Shown here: positions 23,891 to 47,482 of the stretch, in pieces
Position numbering within the stretch: position 1 is the stretch's first letter
Layout of the letters: every line of letters begins with the position of its first letter
Assembly: GCF_932526225.1 (NCBI RefSeq)
Contig: NC_064042.1
Location: 7,433,540-7,497,539 of the forward strand
Origin: Nematostella vectensis
Lineage: Eukaryota; Cnidaria; Anthozoa; Actiniaria; Edwardsiidae
Reading direction: 5' to 3'
Length of the DNA stretch: 64,000 bases
The notes under the pieces: generated by a model
The model's database searches: none
What the model was told of the DNA's origin: nothing
Seen by the model: the letters and a program-made list of their open reading frames with translations, nothing else
Program-made: the position numbers and the translations under genes

Positions 23891-24207
23891 CAAAATACAA
23901 AATAGAAAGTGCTTTGTACAGTTTTTATTCACTCGTTGTTTTGTATTAAAATACTCACTCGTTCGCTGCACTCACTCGTTCGTTTTTTTTATACTGCACA
24001 ACTCGTGAATAAAAACCGTAAACACGCACTCTTCATGTAGTATTCTCTATATAAACGCATCTAGCAAATCAAAGCCACGTTTCTTTTTGTGAAAAAACGG
24101 GAGGATGTGTGCGAGCAAAAAGTTGGTAATTTCTTATTAAGGATTCCCTCTTAGCCAACCCCTGGTGCATGTCTTACATGACGTCATGAAGGAAGACGGT
24201 TTCGTAT

Positions 24208-24398
24208 ATTAAGCCCAGTGCAAACTGCACCAGCACCAGCCAGCATTGCTGGCGAATTTTCGCTTGACTGACTATAGGAAAAAGGAAATGTTAAAATGGG
24301 AAATGGACTTTCTGACTATTCCTTTGTCTTGTGGTCAGTCGAGCAAGAATCCGCCAGTAATGCTGGCTTGTGCTGGCGTAGTTTGCACAGGGCTTAAT
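24208..24398. mobile_element. Fold-back MITE with about 65-bp arms and TTAA ends
   Basis: attaagcccagtgcaaactg...cattgctggcgaattttcgcttgactgac at the left is inverted as ggtcagtcgagcaagaatccgcc...gtttgcacagggcttaat at the right, giving about 65-base arms with scattered mismatches. TTAA lies at 24209-24212 and 24394-24397. Confidence 0.85.
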
Positions 24399-25892
24399 CC
24401 TCCGCCAGTCACATGGAGCAACCACAGGACTCGCATGATTATATGGAAACGTACTTGAAAGGCGATAGTGTTATGAGAAAGCACCGAATCACTCAATCGC
24501 GGCCCTTGTAACTTTTCCATGCGATTGCAGCGATTATTCGGAAACCAGCTTAAAAGTGCTTTCCCCGTATTTCCGTTAAGTGCTTCCTCTTGTATTGTAG
24601 TTTCAATAAAAATAGAACATAAATCTATTTTAAAAAAAATGTTTGAAAATGAAAGAGAAAATGTAATAAAGGAGAAAATTCGAAGGATTGGCATGTTTTT
24701 CGTATGTTAGCGCAGGAACGAATTGCGATAATTTGTGGTCGATACTCAAATTCGAAATGTTTGCCTATTGGTGTTCCGTGTGACTGATGTCAGTTGAATT
24801 GATAGAAAAATAAACACTAAAGAAGGCAAGGAAATAGCCCATTGAGTCGGGGCGCCTTTATTAGAATAACTCAGATAATTAAAAATGGAAAATTTACCGC
24901 TTTTTTATCAATTTTGCCTTTGCTAGGAAACCATTTTACGAAAAAAAAAAGAAAAGGGAATTAAATTCACATATATTGCGAATTTAGTTTAAAAAAGGCG
25001 AATAAAAGTCATTTAGAGCAGTGTAAATAAAATCAAGTCTCTACAAACGTGAATTAGAAATATAACCTGTTATTACAATCATCATTACGGCATTTAATTT
25101 CTAAGTAAATTAATGGTGTCAGCCCGTGGGATAAAGTTCTTATGAAAGTATATGACTATTTTGCTTAGTTGATCCAAAACAAGAAATGTTCAAGTGACAG
25201 TAATTGTAAATCTGATGTGACTGCGTGTCGTGTTTGAACTACTCGTTCAAGAAAAGATCAAAATTTTTTTAGTTTAGGGTAGCCGGTTTCTAAAGCAATA
25301 TCGTCGAGCCTGTAAATATATTTTGAGAAGGGGGTAAAAGCTTTCTATATTGCCCGGCTTGCGTGAGTTTCCTTGAGTATTAAAGGATACATTAGGACCT
25401 AAAGTCTGTGTACTTCATGGTGTATATTAAATATTTAAACTAGAAATTAAAATATAGAATTGTAGCACTGTTTTGTGATATCTTTACCACTCAAGGTTAT
25501 AAGAAAATCCTTATCGTCTCCGAACGAATATTCTACCTGAAAAGTCTACCTGAGAAGTAAACCCGTTTCGTCAAGTGAAAATCGCAACTCTTATCTTTAA
25601 TAACATTTTTAATAGAGTACTGAAAAACTATGGATTATTAAAGATGAAAAGTTCTTTTAGAAAGCTCTGCATGCATTTAAACGAAAAGGGTGAGCTATGG
25701 TTAACTAAGTCGAAGGAGAAGTTTAGTGATAAGGGTAATAGAAGGTGCCCAGAAAGTAAAAACAAAGGTATTTAACAAACAAGTAAATCCTCGCCGTGAT
25801 TCTGCTATTGTGAAAAACCGGAAAGCCTTAAAAGTGAGTACCCTTTATAAATGAAAACAAATGAAAAAAGAAAACTCTCACCTTTCGCTCAA
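24399..25892. other. Gene-free AT-rich spacer
   Basis: No exon, RNA gene or clear repeat found. The open frames at 24335-24694 on the minus strand and 24519-24710 overlap each other and lack similarity. Confidence 0.4.
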
Positions 25893-28256
25893 AGTTAGCA
25901 AGTAGTGTAACGCTGTCTAACCGACGGTAAACGTATTGATGGAAGTGTTCCACTTTCCTTTTGCCGCTTGCAGAGCGCCGTGAGTTGTTCTTGATGTTAT
26001 GAGGTGTTGAAGAGATTTCAACTCAATGTCTCACACCGTGTCCTGGCCAGCAACTTACCGAAGAGGTTATTGTTTACTTTGCCCCCAGTTGAAGCTCTGA
26101 GAAATCCGTTGCTTACATAATCAGTATACGGCGGTTATAAATTGATAGAGCTAACAACCGAAAAGTCTGTTAGGAGAGATACATTCTTTTCGAATTTGAG
26201 TAAAAGTAGGGCGACAAAAAGAATTTAGAAAATTGTTGATAACAAAAGATCTAAGGCCGCAAGGGGAAAGTCCTGATATAATTATAAAAGTTAATGCAAA
26301 TGATCAATGGAAAGCAGCTGCGGTTATTATTCCTAATTCAGTTGCTTTAAATATTTTTTAGGGCACGGCAAGTAGTCAGAGCTCTTATGCAAAGCATTTT
26401 ATGGTCTTTTTAAATAAAAAAAGACCTTGAAATTTATCATATTATACACTATTTGCGTCTTGGGAAGTTATTTTTCCATTAGCAGTTATTCGTAATTTTT
26501 TTACAGCGTGGAACCCAGGGGATGGTTATGCATATAAGCATAGGCAGTGTATTATGATAAACTCCCTACTATCGAATTATCTCCATCTGCACGGCACACG
26601 TTCACCGAAAGTCAAACAAAGAGTAACTTTAAGATCCTTAAAACGAGTCTTTATAAATATCTTTAATAAAGCACGGCTTATTTTGTTTATCTAGTAAAGT
26701 TTTGGGTGTACCTTTTGTTATCATTAAATCGCTTCGTTATAACGAGCTTTTGGTGAGTAGCAGTAGGATATAAACAACAACTCACAAAAACAGTCGGGGG
26801 TAAGCGGAAGCCACATGCGAATTTATACAACTCTACTTATCAACCACAGCTAAGCATAAGAAATTTAATTAGGTGTACTGAAACCTTTAATTTCCCGTGG
26901 TTTAAGTGCAAAAGGAAATTATTCAAATATCATTCTTTACACACTTATATGTCAAAAACAGTGACATCATGTTCCTAACTTTTTTCACATCATTGGAGCT
27001 TTTTGGGAATGAAAAGTTGAATTCTTGTAGTATTATAACAAATTTAATAATTTTGCTGGATTTGAAGAGGGTAATGTGGAAGAACCAAAACATAAATACT
27101 AAGCGCTAATTTATATATGCCGTTTCCCCGCTTGACACGTTCATTTGTTCACTTGTTCTGTTTCCTTTCTTCTGTGACATGTAACATGACATAGAAATCG
27201 AAAAGTAAATACAACGCTATAGCTAAAGATGGAAATTCAGTAAATGAGTTTGGTCATTATAAATCTCAGAACCTCATTAGTTTGCCGAGGTACTAATATA
27301 TTTTTTAATTAAAAAGTGGACGGCAAAGTTTAAGTAAACCTGTTCAAGCCAGCGACAGCCCTCAAAGCTCGTTGAATTTTTTTTATTCGCAGAAAAAAAA
27401 TAAATGAATATACCATCATTATTTTCCACAGTTCTGCTTTTTTTCTTATACATTTGTTATCTATCCTAAATCGCTATTCACATTTATTCATTGAAGGCCC
27501 CAGCTGGGTTAACACATCAACTTTGTCAATCAACTATACGTCAACTGTCAATCACGACCACGTCATTTGTCAGTCATCCATGGAGAATGAAGCTAAAATA
27601 CCTGGTTCACTTGAAGCACCTGAAGCACCTTCGGACCCCAAAATGCAATATTGTCAATAAAAGAAAAATAACTCAATAACATTGCAATAAAATTAACGGC
27701 AGGGGAAAAACATCTATTTTTATGAAAGGAAGTTATCGCATTTCGGGTATAAAGAAGAACAAGAAAAGCGTTTTCTTCTTCAATTCTTCGGTCAGCCCGG
27801 TTAAAACTTAGTGAATTGATTATATCAGCAATGATAACCAATTGGTAGTTTTAGTGGCTACCAAGGGGTTATGAATCCCCTTGGGGATAATCTGTTAACC
27901 GATTAGTCGTGAACCGTTATTATAAAGGTCAACGTTGGCGAACGTTGTCGCGCACTCAATAACATGGTGTAGAAACAGCACCAATCCAATTGACTAGGCG
28001 ATTTAGCAACTAATTTTAAAAATTGGCATCGAGTGACATAAATAGCTAAGGTTTTTATTTTTATTGATTTGTTACGACAGGAAATAGAGGAAACTTCTTT
28101 GGTTAGTGGTTGGCCAGGACACGCTGTTGATGTTGAAACTTCTTCAGTACCTCATCACATCACTCACGGCGGTCTGCAAGCGGCATTAGAAAAGTGGAAC
28201 ATTCATCACTATGTTTACCGTCGGTGATACAGCGTTACAATACCTGCCTAACTTAA
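25893..28256. repeat. Pair of long inverted repeats (about 150-160 bp) 2.05 kb apart
   Basis: Left arm 25893-26055 and right arm 28107-28256 are inverted copies. Shared blocks include gtaacgctgt, ccgacggtaaac, tgttccacttt, tgccgcttgcag, cgccgtgagt and gtgtcctggcca in the same order. Divergence is moderate, with small indels. The 2.05-kb interior has no recognisable coding sequence. This could be a decayed DNA transposon with long terminal inverted repeats or two insertions of one repeat in opposite orientation. Confidence 0.8.
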
Positions 28257-28560
28257 AATGTTTAAGAAGAAGTACAGAGATGGAAAAACGAGTAACACAG
28301 AGCTCGCTTAAGGACAGCGATCAAGGTTGATGTAATGGCTTAAAATAGTTTATTTAGAATAACAAGTAAAAATATTTAAGAATTACAGCCTTCAAACTCT
28401 GCTAATAATCCTTTATTATAAAAAAGTTGAAATAATCATCAGGAATTTCTAAACAAAAAAAAAAACTACAACGTCATTTTACAAAATAAAAACTGTGTGT
28501 TAAGATTAACCATAATATAATTTATTGCTTTATACATCAGCTAAGAAATGGACTTGGATG

Positions 28561-41637
<13,077 letters not shown>

Positions 41638-42247
41638 CTTGAGCTCCTTTCGAGAGCTCCTATCTTAAACAGAAGCGATCATATAATACTCCTTGCCGTC
41701 TCGGGCATCATGATCAAGATAACTAATGGCAGGGCATAAAGTTTGCGTCTTATATGCGCGCTCACCCGAGGAAAGAACTCGATACAGCACAGTGTGCGAT
41801 CATGCGGAAATGTGTAATTCAATCTGGCACGCTCTCATTATATAGATCGCGGGAAGGTCACACAAGTAGTTTAGAAATTTCAATTTAGAAATTCGCTGCT
41901 GTTTTGGAAGAACTGTAGACTTCAGACCTTAATTTCAAATGATTGGTACGCTCAATAACTTGCTAGGTTTTTAAACGCCTTTCCTTTTTCTTTTCCCCTT
42001 TCACAGGAATCCCGAATCTCCTGAGAGCTAGCAGGCTATCGCGCGAAAAGCTGGAAACAGACACAGGGATCCCACTACCACAGGAGTGCAAAATCATATA
42101 GCAGTTTTCCTGATGAACAGGTTCATCATCGAGCACATCTCTTTTCTGGCTATATTCATGACCAATTGTTATTAGGATGTGAGGATCCACTAACGTGAGA
42201 CCTCCCTAAAGGATAGCAGGAGCGGACAAATTATAAGTACCCACTTA
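41638..42247. promoter_or_regulatory. Presumed PARG 5' region
   Basis: Upstream of the PARG start codon (41635-41637). No TATA box is evident. The start context on the minus strand is tcaagATGGaa. The open frame at 41963-42190 begins with GTG and has no similarity. Confidence 0.35.
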
Positions 42248-42474
42248 TGCCTAGTGCACACTAATGACATAACGACATAACAAAACAGGAGCGCGCACTC
42301 TTTAAGCCCGACATAACGACATGGACATAATGACATAAAAGAAAAAAACATGTTTTTTCTCTTATGTCGTTATGTCCATGTGGTTATGTTGGGCCATTCA
42401 CACTTGAACATTTGAACATAAGGGTGCACGCGCCTATGTCATTATATTGTTATGTCCTTAGTGTGCATCAGGCA
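42248..42474. mobile_element. Harbinger-like MITE, 227 bp, TTA target duplication
   Basis: tgcctagtgcacactaatga-cataac at the left is inverted as gttatgtccttagtgtgcatcaggca at the right with three differences. TTA flanks it at 42245-42247 and 42475-42477, the 3-bp TWA duplication typical of PIF/Harbinger. The interior (catggacataatgacat against cttatgtcgttatgtccatg) also folds back. Confidence 0.85.
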
Positions 42475-42489
42475 TTACACGCACGCGCA

Positions 42490-43380
42490 CTATAAAAGGG
42501 AGCTCCCTAGCAAAGCTCCGAAAAATCTGTCAATCAAATCAGTCGAGTCAAGACTTCAAAGCGTGCGGACGTGTTTCACGGAGCTCCCGACAAACCAGAA
42601 AATGAGTCGAGCTACAGTGCAAGTAAGTAAAAATTTGGTATTTTGTTATCAGAAACGTTTTAAAATGCAACGGTATCTGTAGCATAAAAGGTACAATGTT
42701 TTACAGCAGAAAATACACATCTCCATTGTAAATAGAATAAATTTTCTCCCCGTTTTACGTGAGTGCTAAAGTTTTCCCGTTCGGACTAAGGCATGTTTGT
42801 GACTTTATTTCATCATTAAATCCTGAAAATTGTTGAAAAGAGAGAAACCGGTAGGTCCTTCTCTCTCTTTTTAAAAAAATCCCTTACGGGTTTTAGATAC
42901 CGACGACGTAAATGTAAACAAACGAGCGCACAACTTCATTTGTGTCGCTCGTATTTCGCTTCTAAAGTCCAAGGAGAAGTTTTTTGGCACTTGAGTTGTA
43001 CATTTGCCAATGACTTATCCGCTTATGAAGTGCTTTTCTCAATCTTTACCCAAGTTGCATTGATTCTTTGCTATAGTATTCATAATAACCATTCCGCTTC
43101 TCAGTGAAAAAATGGCATAAAATCTTCTAAAAATAGAATAAGCTAATGCCTGTAAAAAACATTGATTGTTGCACTTAGATCATGTGTTGTAAATAAAGCG
43201 AATATAATAATTGCTTTTCTTCCTTTTTGTCACTTTACCTTTGACCTATTTACATTTCAATCACAGACCTATCCAAGTGCACAAAGTTTGAAGCCAAAGT
43301 TCCAATGGATCTTTTACTACTACCAGCTCTCCACTACCAGTACAATGTTAATATTTGTTTATTGTGAATACCTGGATTAG
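42490..43380 (+). CDS. Candidate small gene: TATA box, start exon MSRATVQ, second exon with hydrophobic C-terminus
   Basis: ctataaaaggg at 42491 could be a TATA box; ATG at 42602 opens MSRATVQ, followed by a good donor (gtaagt). An acceptor (tttcaatcacag) at about 43265 leads in phase to TYPSAQSLKPKFQWIFYYYQ and on to a stop at 43378-43380, giving about 45 residues with one hydrophobic segment. FQWIFYYYQLSTTSTML has the aromatic pattern and Met-Leu spacing of small serine palmitoyltransferase subunits (WFYYQY...YML), and EPWE occurs downstream at about 43711, but I could not join it by a proper splice. Function unassigned; the promoter may come from repeat sequence. Confidence 0.22.
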
Positions 43381-45480
43381 GCTTGATCAAGTGTGCTTTA
43401 CATGCACAGACTGATCTATGCAGTTTACAATATCATTAAGGGAGTAAGTATGTAAGCACTGTACCTGAAGATTTTCCCAAAATATAAAGTGTAATTTAGT
43501 GTAAAATAAAGCATGAAAACATTAATAAAAACTACTTGTTGTTTGAGTTGATTAGGCAGCATGCCTATAGTCATCCTCACATTGTATCATATATGAGCCA
43601 ACACTGATGACAGTGCATTACAAAATATGTCTTAGTCATCAATTGGTATTCTACTGGAGGCAGTCTCAAGGGGGAAGTAAGATGTGAAGGCTAATCCAGA
43701 TTATGAGAGCCATGGGAGTGTAAGTTTGTATTTTCAAGGATGCATCAAATCATCTTTATTTTAATATCTGCATTTTCCTAATATTGGATGCAACTCCCAA
43801 ATCGAAGCATGGGAGAGTTAGGGGTATGGGGGCCTGTTCCCTTTTCTCAAAATATAGGAATCAGAAAACTCTTGTTGTATAGATTGTTTGTTTTATCTGT
43901 TTTGAATGTTTTCACAATGATGGGAAAATAGACTGCATTGTTAGGAAAATTTAGGTTGCCTTTGTTATTGAATAGTTACACAAAATAGTTGTATAGGAAA
44001 GATGTGTCATGAACTACACAGAAATAACACACCAATTAAATATATTCAACATATATATTAACCGAGATGTGTTGTAATGCATTACGATGAAAAATATTTT
44101 ATAAAAATAAAGATACACATTTTAGGAACCTGTGCATATGGAGAGGGGCTATCATTTGATAGTATGTCCTAACATGGCTTGCTGTCTTTTTCAAATTTAG
44201 ATTTCTGGAGCACATAGCCATGAATTGTCAAGGGGTGTGCCCTGACATAGATATCATGCAAAAAGCAGAAGATTTATGTCTAATAATAAAGATGATGTAC
44301 ACACACCCTGCCAAAGACATGTATATGCAAAGCTACTGTATAAAACATAACAAGTCAACAAATGTTGTAGTATTGCTTGTTCAAAATCCTACACAGGACA
44401 CTAGAACATTGTTCGGGTGAGGCGTGGGCGATGATTCAAAGAGGGGCATTTTAATTTAATTTTTTATGTCTATCCAAATATCTTCACATCATATCAGGGC
44501 TGCATCACAAATACCAGCATATTGTCTCTGTGATCAGTTGATTTTAGGCCATGAAGCATCATTCTGAACAGTAGACAATATAATGATTCTATTGTAGTCT
44601 TTATACATGACATTTCAAACTAATGAAGAAAGATACACAAACATCTTACCTAATTTTGACTTAGTATTTCACCACACTTCCAGATGACATAGTGAGTTTA
44701 TCCACTACATGGAGTCACCGCAAACACATTGCATCTGCACGCTGACAGAATGGCCCTCTCTACAAAATGCAATGCTTTGCGGGTCAGAAAAGACTACAAA
44801 ACGAACACTTTCGTTTTTTACTAAAAAAATAGACTGAGTGAATATATAAATTCATTGGACTGGCTTCCTGGGATTTAATCGAAAGCTATATGATAGGACT
44901 GAAGAGTTGAGGAAGGAACTTCAGCGTGAATAAGTAAGTTATAAGTACATATCAGTTGTTTATTGCTCGATGTTCGTCGCGAGTAGTGCTTCGATCAAAT
45001 TGGCGTTCTGTGTCGTTGAGGTTTCCTTTGATGAACCAAGACGGGATTTGCAATCTTGTTGTTGATCCTTAATTCTCTTAAGTCGACCTTCGTCTCCTGT
45101 AGAAAGCTCTATGTTGAACAGAGTGCTTCGGTCTCAAAAAGGATTTCGCCACCATTGCAAATGGCCGTTGCACTGATAAAAGACTCGCGTTCGTGTTTAA
45201 TTTAAAGCCGCATTGTCATCAGTTTACTTCCGGAGGTCCGACGGAAACCTCAACCGTTAAAAGACAAAAGAATCTATTTCAATCCGAGATATATAGCAGG
45301 CCATCCGTTCTTAATTATCAATCACAACTTAAAAGAAACTTCCAATAGAAACACTGTTTCAATATTTTGAAATATTTTTCGCGTTTTCCGTTAAAAATCA
45401 TCGGAGATTTGTTACGTAATCGTCCGGAATTAAACAATAATTTTATTCCCTAGCACAATAACCCCCGTATTCTATGAGCC
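43381..45480. other. Gene-free spacer before the Rab-like gene
   Basis: AT-rich with no recognisable exon. GC-richer sequence from about 44940 to 45260 may be the Rab-like gene's upstream region. tatatatatataaaaaaaag lies at 45490-45510. Confidence 0.4.
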
Positions 45481-45682
45481 CCCACCCCTATATATATATA
45501 AAAAAAAAGAAAACCAGGCGATTGCGATTTATCATCCGTTGGCCGGTCTCGCTTTTTTTTTTCTCGACTCAACTCTATTTCTGGTAAAAGCGAGTTTGGA
45601 CTCCCTGTGTTATTCAATGTCTAAGAATGTTTTTCCGCTTCCGCTCTTCTGTGTAAAACGTTGGGGCATCATTACTCCAAAG

Positions 45683-46333
45683 ATGTCTGAAAAAAAGGCC
45701 GTGCCTCTGCAAATGCTCAATCAATACACGAGGAATTTCAAAGTACTGGTTGTCGGTGACATACTTACCGGGAAGCAATCGTTTGTTAAACGCTATGTGA
45801 ACAACATATGGCATCCGTTATACAAGCCGACAATAGGGGTTGATTTTGCACTCAAGACTATTCAATGGGCACAAAATACTACTATCAGGCTTCAGATATG
45901 GCTTATAGCAGGTCAAGAGAGATTTAGTTCCATGACCAGAGTGTACTACAAGGGGGCTGATGCGTGTGTTGTCTTGTTCGATTTAGAACGCCAAACTACA
46001 TTGGACGGCGCCATTAAGTGGAAAAAAGACCTTGATAGCAAGTACAAGCTTCACAGTGGAAAACCAGTCCCTTGTATATTGGTTGGCAATAAAAGTGATC
46101 TCCCAGATAGACCTGTTGACAAGGAGATTATCGACAAACTCTGCAAGGAACATTCATTCCTATGCTGGACTGAGATGTCCGTCAAAGAAGATATCAATGT
46201 TAAAAAACCTATGGAGTACCTTGTGAAGCATCTTATGGAAGATGGCAAGGAGGGGTCAGTTCCATACAAACCAGTGATGGACCAAAAGGATCCATTAGAG
46301 AACTTTCCAGAAGAGCCAGACAGGTTTATATAG
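45683..46333 (+). CDS. Intronless Rab29/Rab32-like small GTPase with altered nucleotide-binding motifs, 216 aa
   Basis: Rab32-subfamily fold: FKVLVVGD, RYV.N.WHPLYKPTIGVDFALK, IAGQERFSSMTRVYYKGADACVVLFDL, KWKKDLDSK, NKSDLPDRP and CWTEMSVKEDINV. The IAGQER form (rather than TAGQER) marks the Rab29/32/38 group. Three features are abnormal. The P-loop reads GDILTGKQS, so the Mg-binding Ser/Thr after the Lys is Gln. The G3 motif reads WLIAGQER, with Leu replacing the invariant Asp. The protein ends EEPDRFI with no prenylatable cysteine. The switch I Thr, the catalytic-site Gln and NKxD remain. ATG 45683 (MSEKKAVPLQ) is chosen; the frame runs 48 codons further upstream to a TTG with no conserved sequence, though ATG 45617 is possible. 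The single exon suggests a retrocopy that stayed open. AATAAA lies at 46457-46462. Confidence 0.85.
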   Translation: MSEKKAVPLQMLNQYTRNFKVLVVGDILTGKQSFVKRYVNNIWHPLYKPTIGVDFALKTIQWAQNTTIRLQIWLIAGQERFSSMTRVYYKGADACVVLFDLERQTTLDGAIKWKKDLDSKYKLHSGKPVPCILVGNKSDLPDRPVDKEIIDKLCKEHSFLCWTEMSVKEDINVKKPMEYLVKHLMEDGKEGSVPYKPVMDQKDPLENFPEEPDRFI

Positions 46334-46365
46334 TTTATATAATGTGCAGGAATAAGAAGTTGTTC

Positions 46366-46436
46366 ATCCTTGGGAACCCAGGAGTATTTTCCTAGAGTGA
46401 AAGGTTAGAGGAAAATAACCCTGGGTTTCCGAGGAT
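46366..46436. repeat. Inverted-repeat hairpin in the Rab-like gene 3' UTR
   Basis: ccttgggaacccaggagtat-tttcct pairs with aggaaaataaccctgggtttccgagg, arms of 26 bases with about four mismatches. It starts 33 bases after the stop codon and lies before AATAAA, so it would be transcribed. Confidence 0.8.
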
Positions 46437-46959
46437 GGCAGTTGTTTAGACAAGTCAATAAATTAATCAAAGTGACTGGGATTAATAAGCAGAACTCGTT
46501 ACCAAAATGGAACCTAGGAATCCATCCCTGTTGTATTTACAGACGTTATATACCATCACTTGACTCCTATCAGCAGACTGCTGAAAAGGTTTTCTCTTTT
46601 TCTGAATTGTTGCTATAAAGTAGAGCTCACGAAAAACAAGCCTAGTTGGGACCAAATGCTCTTCACCATTATATATTAAACCAATTTTATATACAAGGAA
46701 TGTGTAGTGTTGCAAACAGTGTCTTTTATAGACACAGTGTGTCACCCTGACATGAATAGTGTCTGATATGCAAGCATGGTTTATGGTTCTACTGTACTTT
46801 TCACCTCACAATTTGCTTTGATATAAATAATATTAGTCCTTCACACAACACACTACAAATCTAGTTTGTCAATGTTACATATATCTAGCACATCAAACAA
46901 TTATAAATATATAGAGTAAAAGAAAATTCCTTATCTGTATTAGTATGAGCTGTTGTGTA

Positions 46960-47450
46960 GATTCTTTGGTTTATCATTAGTTCTTTCATTATTATTCTTA
47001 TTTGTAAGTAAAATATATGACCATATATGGCCTGCATTTAAGACCCTCTGTAGACTGTGTAACAGTAATGTGAATTTGGTGCTCCTCTATAGTGCTGAGT
47101 GTTGGCACATTGTTAATGCAGACTTGGATAACACCAATGTCTTCCACACCAGGTGCCTGAGGAAGATACGCCACATTTTCTGGCCTTTTCTGAACTGTAT
47201 GACAACAAGGGCTCAAACAACATCATGCAAGAAAATAAAATGCTGTTTTCTAAAGTGACTTGGCCATGTTTTTAGAGCAGGAAAGGATCCCTCAAACATC
47301 GACTTGGTGGACCCCATTAGGGGAGCAAAAGCCTAGATGCCCAGAACAACTAGGCAAAGAATGTTTCAGGCTTAGCTGTTATAGATAGGGCTGACCTGGG
47401 GTGCCTAAGTTAGTGAAAGACCGCCAAGAGAGGCGTCACTGTGCTTCAGC
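46960..47450 (+). mobile_element. RTE-type non-LTR retrotransposon remnant
   Basis: The plus strand encodes NVNLVLLYSAECWHIVNADL, VFHTRCLRKIRHIFWP and, after stops, LGHVFRAGKDPSNI and further tail pieces. This series (LLYGSECW...F...CLRKI..I.WP...GHVLR) is the C-terminal region of RTE-like reverse transcriptases. Stops and frame breaks show it is dead. Confidence 0.85.
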
Positions 47451-47482
47451 CCTAATGCCAATAAGTAACACATTACATAACA

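Noticed and set aside
45539-45682. N-terminal extension of the Rab-like protein
   Set aside because: It begins with TTG and its sequence (FFFLDSTLFLVK...) is not conserved in Rabs; ATG 45683 directly precedes the GTPase domain.
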